Origin: Methylocystaceae bacterium
GTDB taxonomy: Bacteria > Pseudomonadota > Alphaproteobacteria > Rhizobiales > Beijerinckiaceae
Direction of reading: 5' to 3'
DNA: 12,255 nucleotides
NCBI GenBank assembly: GCA_003152255.1
Contig: PLZT01000212.1
Span: 1 to 12,255, forward strand
The notes below the pieces were generated by a model. That model made no database searches. It saw only the letters and a program-made list of their open reading frames with translations, and had not been told where the DNA came from. The number at the start of each line of letters is the position of its first letter. The first letter of the stretch is position 1. A program made the translations under genes and the position numbers. Shown here piece after piece: positions 1 to 6,889 of this stretch.

Positions 1-1292
1 TCCGCGTCCTCGCCGAGGATCGGCTTCAGAACGCGCATCTCGATCCGCAACCGGATTACGGCGTGCCGCGATTCGCCTATGAGGAGCATCTCTCCGCGCT
101 GACCGGGCTCGACCGCCGCTGGCCGCATTCGACGCGGCGCATCTCCGAACTTCGCGTGTCGCTGGAATATAAGCGCAAATCCACGTCGATGTTCTCGCGC
201 TCGGGAACCGCGCGGCTCGACATCGACATCGTGGATTATCCCGGCGAGTGGCTGCTGGATCTCCCGCTGCTCGACAAGTCCTACGCGCGATGGTCGCTGG
301 AAACCCTGGAGACGTCGAGCGCGGCGGCACGCGCGACGATCGCCGCCGAATGGCGCGGCGCCAATGCGCTGATCGATCCTCTGGCGCGGTTCAAGGAGCC
401 GACCGCTCAGCGTCTGGCGTCGTTGTTCACTCAATATCTGCGTCATGCCAAGACGGATAGATTCGCGCTGTCCACCCTGCCGCCCGGCCGTTTTCTAATG
501 CCGGGCGATCTCGAGGGATCGCCGATGCTCAACTTCGCGCCGCTCGTCGTCGAGGAAGGCGCGGCATCGCCCGCCCGCAGTCTCGCGCTCGAAATGGAAC
601 GGCGCTACGAGGCTTACAAGGCGCAGATCGTGAAGCCGTTCTTCCGCGATCATTTCGCCCGGCTCGACCGCCAGATCGTGCTGGTCGACGCGCTCGCCGC
701 GCTCAACTCCGGACCGGCGGCGGTGCGCGACATGGAGACCGCGCTGACCGAAGTGCTCACCGCCTTTCGCACCGGCCGATCCAATCTGCTGAGCTCGATC
801 TTCCGGCCGAAGATCGACAAGATATTATTCGCGGCGACCAAGGCCGATCATCTGCATCACACCAGCCACGACCGGCTGGAGGGCATTCTGCGCCTTCTGA
901 CTTCCCGCGCCATCGCCCGCGCGGAAGGGGTCGGCGCCAGGATCGACGTGATCGCGCTGGCCGCCGTGCGCGCGACGCGCGAGGCCGTGGTCAAGCACGA
1001 CGGCGAGACGCTGCAGGCCATCGTCGGCACGCCCATCGCCGGCGAGCGGATCGGTCTCGACGCGTTCGACGGCATGGCCGAGGGGGCGATCTTTCCCGGA
1101 GAATTGCCCGCCGATCCAAGGCTGGCGTTTCGCGGCGACGCGCTGGCCGTGCCGGAGGAGGAGGCCGATTTCCGCTTCCTCAAATTCCGCCCGCCCGTCG
1201 CGCAACTCGGACGCGACAGCGAACCGTTGCCGCTGCCGCATATCCGCCTCGACCGGGCGATGCAGTTCCTGCTCGGCGACCATCTGGAGTAG
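1..1292 (+). CDS. ycjX: YcjX-family (DUF463) P-loop NTPase, 5' truncated by window edge
   Basis: The reading frame is open from base 3, so the GTG at 63 is internal and the true start lies left of the window. About 429 residues are visible. The family is about 465 residues in E. coli, so some 50-60 residues are missing, including the Walker A loop. What is visible matches YcjX along its length: the DYPGEWLLDLP block (Walker B/G3 region, near bases 234-266), DRQIVLVD followed by LNSGP, a TKAD guanine-specificity-like motif (838-849), and the C-terminal PLPHIRLD...FLLGD ending. YcjX proteins are stress-associated predicted GTP-binding proteins of unclear function, often encoded beside a DUF697 membrane protein (YcjF). 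No DUF697 gene follows here; the next gene is cobT. The family call is very secure; the biochemical role is not known. Confidence 0.93.
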   Translation, partial: RVLAEDRLQNAHLDPQPDYGVPRFAYEEHLSALTGLDRRWPHSTRRISELRVSLEYKRKSTSMFSRSGTARLDIDIVDYPGEWLLDLPLLDKSYARWSLETLETSSAAARATIAAEWRGANALIDPLARFKEPTAQRLASLFTQYLRHAKTDRFALSTLPPGRFLMPGDLEGSPMLNFAPLVVEEGAASPARSLALEMERRYEAYKAQIVKPFFRDHFARLDRQIVLVDALAALNSGPAAVRDMETALTEVLTAFRTGRSNLLSSIFRPKIDKILFAATKADHLHHTSHDRLEGILRLLTSRAIARAEGVGARIDVIALAAVRATREAVVKHDGETLQAIVGTPIAGERIGLDAFDGMAEGAIFPGELPADPRLAFRGDALAVPEEEADFRFLKFRPPVAQLGRDSEPLPLPHIRLDRAMQFLLGDHLE

Positions 1293-1325
1293 TTGTGCGT
1301 ACACTTAGTCGCGGGCGCCGGGGAG

Positions 1326-1384
1326 GCGAGCCTTTGGGCACGCGGTCCAAGGCGCGCTACAGGATCGCGTGCCCAAAGGCTCGC
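1326..1384. repeat. Perfect 19-bp inverted repeat (long hairpin) between ycjX and cobT
   Basis: The left arm is 1326-1344 (GCGAGCCTTTGGGCACGCG) and the right arm 1366-1384 is its exact reverse complement. Pairing continues inward for four more positions (1345-1348 with 1362-1365, one of them G-T), leaving a loop of about 13 bases. No T-run follows the right arm, so it is not a classical intrinsic terminator. It could still stop or protect the ycjX transcript, or be a REP-like dispersed palindrome. It contains no recognisable cobalamin riboswitch elements. Confidence 0.85.
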
Positions 1385-1387
1385 TCT

Positions 1388-1399
1388 TGAAAGCTTTCA
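1388..1399. repeat. 12-bp perfect palindrome TGAAAGCTTTCA
   Basis: This self-complementary 12-mer starts three bases after the long hairpin and lies about 58 bases upstream of the cobT start. It may be an operator half of some dimeric regulator, or simply part of the same palindromic cluster. No regulator can be assigned from sequence alone. Confidence 0.5.
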
Positions 1400-1457
1400 T
1401 TCGAACGACCCAAACCAGCACGTCGCCGCCCGAGCGCCCGTCCAACACCGCGAGCCC

Positions 1458-2477
1458 ATGACCAAGGACATCCAACCTTTCGAAGAAATCCGCCTGTTGC
1501 TGCTCGACCTGCCGCCGCCTTGCGCGACAAGCGTCGAGGCCGTTCGGGCGCGCGACGCGCGGCTCACCAAGCCGCCCGGCGCGCTGGGGCGGCTGGAGGA
1601 GATCGTGCAATGGCTCGCCGCGTGGCAGGGCAGGGCGGAGCCGGTCATCGAGATGCCCGTCGTCACGGTGTTCGCCGCCAATCACGGCGTCGTGGCGCAA
1701 GGCGTCTCCGCCTTTCCGCCCAGCGTCACCAAGCAAATGCTCGATAATTTCACCGCCGGCGGCGCGGCGATCAATCAAATCTGCAAGAGCTTCGGCGTCG
1801 GCCTAAAGGTGTTCGAACTGGCGCTGGAGCACCCGACGCAAGACTTCACGCAGGGACCGGCGATGGAGGAGCCCGCCGCCGCCGCGACGCTGGCCTATGG
1901 CATGGAGGCGATTCTTGGCGGCGTCGACCTTCTGGCGCCAGGCGAGATGGGCATCGGCAACACCACTTCGGCGGCGGCGATTTACGCCGCGCTTTACGGT
2001 GGCCCGGCCGCGCGCTGGACCGGGCGCGGCACGGGCGTCGACGACGCCGGGCTCGCGCGCAAGAACGCGGCGATCGACGCCGCGCTGGCGCTGCACGGGC
2101 CCTATCTTTCCGACCCGCTGCAGATTTTGCGTAGACTGGGCGGGCGCGAGATCGCCGGCATGATGGGGGCGATTCTGGCGGCGCGCCGCGGCCGCGTGCC
2201 GGTGGTGCTCGACGGCTATGTCGCCTGTTCGGCGGCGGCGCTGCTGCACGCGATGGACGAGGACGCCATCGCCCATTGCATGGCCGGGCATGTCTCGGCG
2301 GAGGGCGCCCATCGCGAGGTTTTGGCGCGGCTCGGCAAGCGGCCCCTGCTCGATCTCGACATGCGCCTTGGCGAAGGCTCCGGCGCGGCTCTGGCTATTG
2401 GGCTGATCAAGGCGGCCCTCGCCTGCCACCAGGGCATGGCGACGTTCGAAAGCGCGGGAGTTAGCGGGAAGGCGTAG
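1458..2477 (+). CDS. cobT: Nicotinate-nucleotide--dimethylbenzimidazole phosphoribosyltransferase
   Basis: This enzyme (called CobU in Pseudomonas denitrificans nomenclature) transfers phosphoribose from nicotinate mononucleotide to 5,6-dimethylbenzimidazole, giving alpha-ribazole phosphate for the lower ligand of cobalamin. The 339-residue product has the family's usual length. Motifs in order are LTKPPGALGRLE (36-47), NHGV followed by VSAFPPSVT (75-91), GEMGIGNTT (162-170) and RLGEGSGAA (303-311); E306 corresponds to the catalytic glutamate of Salmonella CobT. The frame is open back to 1293, but the stretch before 1458 is the palindromic intergenic DNA and resembles no family N-terminus, so ATG 1458 was chosen. 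The partner gene cobS, usually nearby, is not in the window, and there is no B12 riboswitch upstream. Confidence 0.95.
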   Translation: MTKDIQPFEEIRLLLLDLPPPCATSVEAVRARDARLTKPPGALGRLEEIVQWLAAWQGRAEPVIEMPVVTVFAANHGVVAQGVSAFPPSVTKQMLDNFTAGGAAINQICKSFGVGLKVFELALEHPTQDFTQGPAMEEPAAAATLAYGMEAILGGVDLLAPGEMGIGNTTSAAAIYAALYGGPAARWTGRGTGVDDAGLARKNAAIDAALALHGPYLSDPLQILRRLGGREIAGMMGAILAARRGRVPVVLDGYVACSAAALLHAMDEDAIAHCMAGHVSAEGAHREVLARLGKRPLLDLDMRLGEGSGAALAIGLIKAALACHQGMATFESAGVSGKA

Positions 2478-2521
2478 GGATTCTAACCCGAAGAAAGCGC
2501 GTCAGACGCAAGCCGCCGCCG

Positions 2522-2540
2522 CGGCGAAGCGCCGTCCGTC
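2522..2540. terminator. Weak candidate terminator between convergent cobT and dctA
   Basis: A short stem CGGCG/CGCCG (2522-2526 with 2530-2534, loop AAG) is followed by TCCGTCTT on the plus strand. It sits in the 63-base gap between two convergent genes, where a terminator is expected. The T content after the stem is poor, so this is tentative. Confidence 0.25.
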
Positions 2541-3860
2541 TTATTGCATTTGCGTTGGGTTGCCCGCGTGCTCGGGCGTCAGCTCCTCGGCCAGCTTTTC
2601 CCGGTCGAGTTCGCCCTCCCAGGCGGCGACAACGATGGTCGCCACGCCATTGCCGCAGATGTTGGTGAGAGCGCGGCATTCGCTCATGAATTTATCGACG
2701 CCGAGCAGCAGCGCCATGCCCGGGGCGAGACGCGGATCGACGGCGGCCAGCGTCGCGGCGAGGGTGACGAAGCCGGCGCCGGTGACGCCAGAGGCGCCTT
2801 TCGAGGTGAGCATCGCAACGCCGATGATGGTGAATTGCTGGACGCCGGTCAGTTCGACGCCGAGCGCCTGCGCGATGAACACCGTGGCGAGCGTCATATA
2901 AATATTCGTGCCGTCCAGATTGAAGGAATAGCCGGCCGGGACCACGAGACCGACGACGGAGCGCGAACAACCAAGCCGCTCCAGCTTTTCCATCAGGCGC
3001 GGCAAGGCGCTTTCCGACGACGACGTGCCGAGCACGATCAGCAATTCGTCCTTGATATAGGCGAGGAAACGCAAAATATTGAAGCCCGCGAGGCGCGCGA
3101 CGACGCCGAGCGCGCCGACCACGAACAGCAAGGACGCCAGATAGAACGAGCCGACCAGCCACGCGAGCGATCGCAGCGAGCCAAGCCCGTAATGAGCGAC
3201 CGTATAGGCCATGGCGCCAAAGGCGCCGATCGGCGCCGCCTTCATGATGATGCCGATGACGCCGAACATCGCGTGGCCGGCGTCGTCGACGAAGGCGCGC
3301 AGACGATGGACCCGCTCGCCCGCCGCCATCAGCGAAAAGCCGAACAGAACCGAAAACAGCAGCACCTGCAATATGTCGCCCTTCGCGAAGGCGCCGATGA
3401 TCGTGTCGGGGATCAGACCCAGCAGGAAATCGACCGGGCTCTGGTGCTCGGCGGCTTTGCCGGTGTATTGCGCGACGGCGGCGGCGTCCGGCCCGCCGGG
3501 AAAACCCGCGCCGGGGCGAATGAGCTGACCAACGATCAGTCCCGCCGCCAGCGCGAAAGTCGAGACGATTTCGAAATAGACCAGCGCCTTCACGCCGACG
3601 CGGCCAACCTTTTTGGCGTCGTCGATATGGGCGATGCCCGTCGTCACCGTGCAGAAGATGATCGGCGCGATGGTCATTTTGATCAGCTTGACGAAGCCGT
3701 CGCCCAGCGCCCGAACCCAGTCCCGATCGGCGTATTCGGGCGCGAGCCAGCCAAACAGCACGCCAAGCGCGATGGCCGCGAGCACCTGCGGATAAAGCTG
3801 GCGATGGAGGGGTGTTTTGGCGGCGACGGCGGAATTCGCGGCGGTTTGAGCGATGGTCAA
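2541..3860 (-). CDS. dctA: C4-dicarboxylate:cation symporter DctA
   Basis: This is an inner-membrane transporter of the dicarboxylate/amino acid:cation symporter (DAACS) family, taking up succinate, fumarate and malate with protons or cations. The 439-residue length is typical of DctA. Visible hallmarks are the SSSES hairpin motif (280-284) after a run of membrane segments, NLDGT in TM7 (314-318), the second re-entrant loop [14 protein letters not shown] (351-364), and [16 protein letters not shown] (389-404), which carries the substrate-binding Asp/Arg/Thr/Asn positions. The start is a TTG at 3860, preceded by GGGAG about 10 bases upstream; no in-frame ATG gives a better fit. The dctB/dctD sensor-regulator genes often found beside rhizobial dctA are absent, and no convincing -24/-12 sigma-54 site lies in the 87-base gap upstream. 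The exact substrate among C4-dicarboxylates is inferred from the family. Confidence 0.95.
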   Translation of the reverse strand: MTIAQTAANSAVAAKTPLHRQLYPQVLAAIALGVLFGWLAPEYADRDWVRALGDGFVKLIKMTIAPIIFCTVTTGIAHIDDAKKVGRVGVKALVYFEIVSTFALAAGLIVGQLIRPGAGFPGGPDAAAVAQYTGKAAEHQSPVDFLLGLIPDTIIGAFAKGDILQVLLFSVLFGFSLMAAGERVHRLRAFVDDAGHAMFGVIGIIMKAAPIGAFGAMAYTVAHYGLGSLRSLAWLVGSFYLASLLFVVGALGVVARLAGFNILRFLAYIKDELLIVLGTSSSESALPRLMEKLERLGCSRSVVGLVVPAGYSFNLDGTNIYMTLATVFIAQALGVELTGVQQFTIIGVAMLTSKGASGVTGAGFVTLAATLAAVDPRLAPGMALLLGVDKFMSECRALTNICGNGVATIVVAAWEGELDREKLAEELTPEHAGNPTQMQ

Positions 3861-3947
3861 ATGTCGGTTGCTCCCGAGCGGACGGCGCGGAGCCTTCGTG
3901 CGGCTCGCAGCCTTATCATTGATGTCCGATCCCGGAGCAAACCATCC

Positions 3948-5213
3948 TCAACGTGCGAGCCCGAGATAACGCGCGGCGCCTAGGCCCGCGGCGAACCCTG
4001 TCGAAAAAGCCGCCTGCAACAGATAGCCGCCGGTCGGCGCGTCGAAGTCCAGCATTTCGCCGGCGAGAAATACGCCGGGGCGCTTTTTGAGCATCAGCGC
4101 GGCGTCGAGTTCGTCGAAGCGGACGCCGCCCGAAGTGGAAATCGCCCGCTCGAAACCGGCGACGCCCGTGACGCCAAGCGGAATATTCTTGATAAGCTCC
4201 GCGAGCGCCTCGCTTTCGCGCGGCAAGCCGAGCGGGCTCGCCTCGCGCAGCAAGGCCGTTTCGATTTTGGCGAGTTTTATGGTCTTGCGCAAAAAGGTCG
4301 CCAGAGATTGCTTGCCCCGTTCGCGCTCCAATTTTCGCGCCAGTTCGGCGGCGCTGGCGTCGGGACGCAGGTCGACGCTCAAGCTCGCGCCGCCGCCGCG
4401 CTCGACTTCCGCGCGCAGGCTGGAAGCCAATGCATAGGCCGGACCGCCCTCGAGTCCCGCGCGGGTGACGACAACATCGCCGCGCGCCGTGGCGGCGCCG
4501 TGACGCAGGAGAATGGTTTTGATCGGCTGGCCCTCGAAGGCGCCCTGAAAATGCTCGCTCCAGCGGATCAGCGCGCCGCAATTGGCCGGCGCCAGCGGAG
4601 CGATGGCGACGCCCAATGCGTCGAAGGCCCGGGTCCAGCCGCCGTCCGAGCCCAGCCGCGGCCAGGATGCGCCGCCGAGCGCCAAAATGGCGGCGTCGGG
4701 CGCGAGCGCGCGGCTCTCGTTCCCTGGCCCGCGCAGCGACAGCGCGTCGTCGCCGACAAAGCCTTCGAAGGCGCCGCGCTCGAAGCGCACGCCTTGCGCC
4801 GTCAGTCGCGCCAGCAGCGCCCGCAGCAAGGGCGAGGCCTTGAAGCTTTTGGGAAACACCCGCCCGCTGGTGCCGATGAAAGTTTCTTCGCCAAGCTCCG
4901 CGCAAAATTCGCGCAAGCGCTCCGGCGGAAAGGCGCGGATGATCGGCTCCAGCCGCTCGGCCGCCGCGCCGTATCGCATGAGGAAAATTTCCAGCGGCTC
5001 GCTGTGCGTCAGATTGAGGCCGCCGCGCCCGGCCATCAGAAATTTGCGCGCGGGGCTCGGCTTGTGGTCAAAGACGGTGACGCGAGCGCCCGCGCGCGAC
5101 AAGACATCGGCGGCGATGAGGCCGGCTGGGCCGGCGCCGATCACGGCGCAGAACGGGGCGGGAGCGGAAATCTGGGTATTCCTCGTTAAAGCGGGGAGGA
5201 TCGCCAGTAGCAC
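3948..5213 (-). CDS. HI0933/PP_4765-family NAD(P)/FAD-dependent flavoprotein
   Basis: The product, about 421 residues, begins with a Rossmann FAD-binding loop VIGAGPAGLIAA (about 24-35), then KFLMAGRGGLNLTHSE (57-72). It ends with the family's second FAD-contact block GVFLAGEMLDFDAPTGGYLL and a following STGFAAG. This is the YhiN/HI0933-like group (TIGR03862, PP_4765 type); its substrate is unknown. The open frame runs on past 5213 to 6239, but that part is only the antisense of rluD and has no flavoprotein character. GTG 5213 is the most upstream sensible start and adds about 20 residues before the Rossmann strand. The Shine-Dalgarno for it is weak. A GAGG occurs further inside (around 5188), ahead of an ATT codon, so a shorter product is possible. 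The gene lies 87 bases upstream of dctA on the same strand, and co-transcription with it is possible. Confidence 0.85.
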   Translation of the reverse strand: MLLAILPALTRNTQISAPAPFCAVIGAGPAGLIAADVLSRAGARVTVFDHKPSPARKFLMAGRGGLNLTHSEPLEIFLMRYGAAAERLEPIIRAFPPERLREFCAELGEETFIGTSGRVFPKSFKASPLLRALLARLTAQGVRFERGAFEGFVGDDALSLRGPGNESRALAPDAAILALGGASWPRLGSDGGWTRAFDALGVAIAPLAPANCGALIRWSEHFQGAFEGQPIKTILLRHGAATARGDVVVTRAGLEGGPAYALASSLRAEVERGGGASLSVDLRPDASAAELARKLERERGKQSLATFLRKTIKLAKIETALLREASPLGLPRESEALAELIKNIPLGVTGVAGFERAISTSGGVRFDELDAALMLKKRPGVFLAGEMLDFDAPTGGYLLQAAFSTGFAAGLGAARYLGLAR

Positions 5214-5243
5214 GCGCCCAGCGGGAAACGGAAACAATTGTTG

Positions 5244-6266
5244 ATGACAACGCCCGAAACCAGCCTGCCCGAAGCATCCGCGACGGACTTCGCCTTCACG
5301 GTCGCGCCGGAGGAGGCCGGCGCGCGGCTCGACCGCTTTCTCGCGGACCGCGCGGAAATCGCCGAGGCCCATATCTCGCGCACGCGCATCAAAACGCTGA
5401 TCGAGCAGGGCGGCGCGATGGTCGCGGGGCGGGTTGTCGACGACGCCAACCGCCGCCTTGTCGGAGGCGACGAGGTGACGCTGCAAGTCCCTCCCGCCGA
5501 GCCGGCCGAACCGAAGGGCGAGGACATAGCGCTGAACATCGTCTTCGAGGACGCGCATCTGCTGGTCATCGACAAGCCGGCGGGGCTCGTCGTGCATCCG
5601 GCCAGCGGCCATGAGACCGGCACGCTGGTCAATGCGCTGATCGCCCATTGCGGCGAGACATTGTCGGGGATCGGCGGCGTCAAGAAGCCCGGCATCGTGC
5701 ATCGCCTGGACAAGGACACGACGGGGCTGATGGTCGTCGCCAAGACCGACGCCGCCCATAAGGGTCTCTCGCGCCTGTTCGAGGATCACGGCCGCAAGCT
5801 GCATCTGGTGCGCGATTACATGGCCTTCGTTTGGGGCGCGCCGGACCGCGCTCGCGGCGTGATCGACGCGCCCGTCGGGCGACACGCGACGCATCGCGAG
5901 CGCATGGCGGTCGTGCCGGCGGCGCGTGGGCGGGAAGCCGTCACGCATTTCGAGACGCTGGAGAATTTCGGCGTCGCCGCTCTGGTCGGCTGCCGGCTGG
6001 AGACGGGGCGCACGCATCAGATCAGGGTGCATATGGCGCATACCGGCCATCCGCTGATCGGCGACGCGACTTATGGCGCGGGTTTCAAGACCAAATCGGC
6101 GCTGCTGACGCCAGACGCGCGAGCGGCGGTCGCGGCTTTGGGCCGTCAGGCGCTGCACGCGGCGACGCTGGGCTTCGAGCATCCGGTGACGCGCGAGGAA
6201 ATGCTGTTCGAAAGCCCGTTGCCGAAGGATTTGGAGCATTTGCGATCGGCACTGGCGGCGCGATAG
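5244..6266 (+). CDS. rluD: RluA-family 23S rRNA pseudouridine synthase, RluD type
   Basis: The enzyme isomerises uridines in 23S rRNA; RluD modifies helix 69 (positions 1911/1915/1917 in E. coli). The 340-residue product has an N-terminal S4 RNA-binding domain (about 26-85: GARLDRFLAD, then IKTLIEQGGAMVAGRVV). The catalytic domain follows, with VIDKPAGLVVHPASGH (108-123), the catalytic-Asp motif GIVHRLDKDTTGLMVV (150-165, D156), and GRTHQIRVHM plus HPLIGDATYG near the C-terminus. Two TTG codons (5238, 5241) lie directly before ATG 5244 in frame; the ATG is preferred. RluD rather than RluC is inferred from the length, the S4 domain and the HRLDKDTTG context. The start is only 30 bases from the divergent flavoprotein start, so the two promoters must be compact or overlap the neighbouring coding region. 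Confidence 0.92.
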   Translation: MTTPETSLPEASATDFAFTVAPEEAGARLDRFLADRAEIAEAHISRTRIKTLIEQGGAMVAGRVVDDANRRLVGGDEVTLQVPPAEPAEPKGEDIALNIVFEDAHLLVIDKPAGLVVHPASGHETGTLVNALIAHCGETLSGIGGVKKPGIVHRLDKDTTGLMVVAKTDAAHKGLSRLFEDHGRKLHLVRDYMAFVWGAPDRARGVIDAPVGRHATHRERMAVVPAARGREAVTHFETLENFGVAALVGCRLETGRTHQIRVHMAHTGHPLIGDATYGAGFKTKSALLTPDARAAVAALGRQALHAATLGFEHPVTREEMLFESPLPKDLEHLRSALAAR

Positions 6267-6279
6267 GGCGGGCGCATTG

Positions 6280-6316
6280 CGCTCGCCTATCCCAAGGCGC
6301 GGCGTAGCGATTTTTT
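6280..6316 (+). terminator. Probable intrinsic terminator after rluD
   Basis: An inner stem CGCCT/AGGCG (6284-6288 with 6295-6299, loop ATCCCA) is extended by an outer CGCT/AGCG pairing (6280-6283 with 6306-6309) across a 6-base bulge. One base later comes a run of six T (6311-6316). Its position, 14 bases after the rluD stop and before the msr cluster, fits transcription ending between two co-directional units. The bulge lowers certainty. Confidence 0.5.
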
Positions 6317-6332
6317 CCCCCGGCGCGGCGTA
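6296..6332 (+). repeat. 11-bp direct repeat GGCGCGGCGTA around a T6C5 tract
   Basis: GGCGCGGCGTA occurs at 6296-6306 and again at 6322-6332, a 26-base period. The spacer contains T6 followed by C5, and an A6 run (6335-6340) follows the second copy. The first copy overlaps the candidate rluD terminator. The second lies about 70 bases before the msrB start, so a regulatory role in msr expression is conceivable but unproven. Confidence 0.6.
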
Positions 6333-6403
6333 ATAAAAAAGCGCGTTCTCGCGTAACGAGGATAGGATTTGCGTTCCAACGCCTCCGCCGGGAGACTTTC
6401 ATC

Positions 6404-6877
6404 ATGATGACAAGACGTGGGCTATTGGCCAGCGGCGTCGCCGCCGCCGCGTGGGGGCGAACCGCGGCGCCCAACGCCGCCGAGGCGTTCAAGGTGAGCC
6501 ATGGCGACGCCGAGTGGCGCAAGCTGCTGACGGGCGAGCAATACGCCGTGTTGCGCCAGAGCGCGACCGAGCGCGCTTTCACGAGCCCGCTGCTGCACGA
6601 GGCGCGGCGCGGCGTTTTCGCTTGCGCCGGCTGCGATCAGGATCTCTTTTCGTCGACCACGAAATACGATAGCGGCACCGGTTGGCCGAGCTTTTGGGCT
6701 CCGCTGGACGGGGCTGTCGGCACGGTGGAGGACAGAACTTTCGGCATGGTTCGGACCGCTGTCCATTGCAGCCGCTGCGGCGGCCACCTTGGCCATGTCT
6801 TCAACGACGGCCCTCGGCCGACGGGTCTGCGCTATTGCATGAACGGCGTCGCGCTGAGCTTCAAGCCGGCGGCCTGA
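6404..6877 (+). CDS. msrB: Peptide-methionine (R)-S-oxide reductase MsrB, Tat-exported, lacking the resolving Cys
   Basis: It reduces the R-epimer of methionine sulfoxide in proteins. The 157-residue product starts with a twin-arginine signal (TRRGLLASGVAAAAWG, residues 3-18) and a plausible AEA cleavage site near residue 28, so it should act in the periplasm. The zinc-binding CxxC pairs are C74/C77 (CAGC) and C122/C125 (CSRC). The catalytic cysteine is C145 in RYCMNGVALSF, where the commoner motif reads RYCxNS. The usual resolving-cysteine position (SGCGWPSF in E. coli) is threonine here (SGTGWPSF, T92), and no other cysteine exists. ATG codons occur at 6404 and 6407; GGGAG at 6390-6394 suits 6404. 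The stop is 12 bases before the CcdA-thioredoxin fusion gene, so the two are almost surely one operon. An inverted repeat GCGTT-CC-AACGC (6371-6382) lies between the start and the upstream repeats. Confidence 0.96.
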   Translation: MMTRRGLLASGVAAAAWGRTAAPNAAEAFKVSHGDAEWRKLLTGEQYAVLRQSATERAFTSPLLHEARRGVFACAGCDQDLFSSTTKYDSGTGWPSFWAPLDGAVGTVEDRTFGMVRTAVHCSRCGGHLGHVFNDGPRPTGLRYCMNGVALSFKPAA

Positions 6878-6889
6878 GAGGCTCCAATA

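Noticed and set aside
1293..1457. 55-residue N-terminal extension of CobT
   Set aside because: It would translate the palindromic cluster and resembles no CobT N-terminus; ATG 1458 gives the usual family length.
1293..1457. Cobalamin riboswitch upstream of cobT
   Set aside because: No B12-box-like sequence was found; the structure present is a simple long inverted repeat.
3861..3947. Sigma-54 promoter for dctA
   Set aside because: No GG-N10-GC arrangement resembling TGGCAC-N5-TTGCA was found in the upstream gap on the minus strand.
2544..3983. 479-residue plus-strand open frame over dctA
   Set aside because: It is antisense to a complete, well-conserved dctA gene; the charged, low-complexity composition is typical of GC-rich shadow frames.
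5214..6239. N-terminal 340-residue extension of the minus-strand flavoprotein frame (763 residues in total)
   Set aside because: It is exactly antisense to rluD, is rich in Arg/Gln/His shadow composition and has no domain character; the flavoprotein family begins at the Rossmann loop just inside 5213.
6343..6376. EcfG-like general stress promoter (GGAAC...GTT) near msrB
   Set aside because: The only GGAAC is on the minus strand, pointing away from msrB, and its spacing to GTT is too short.
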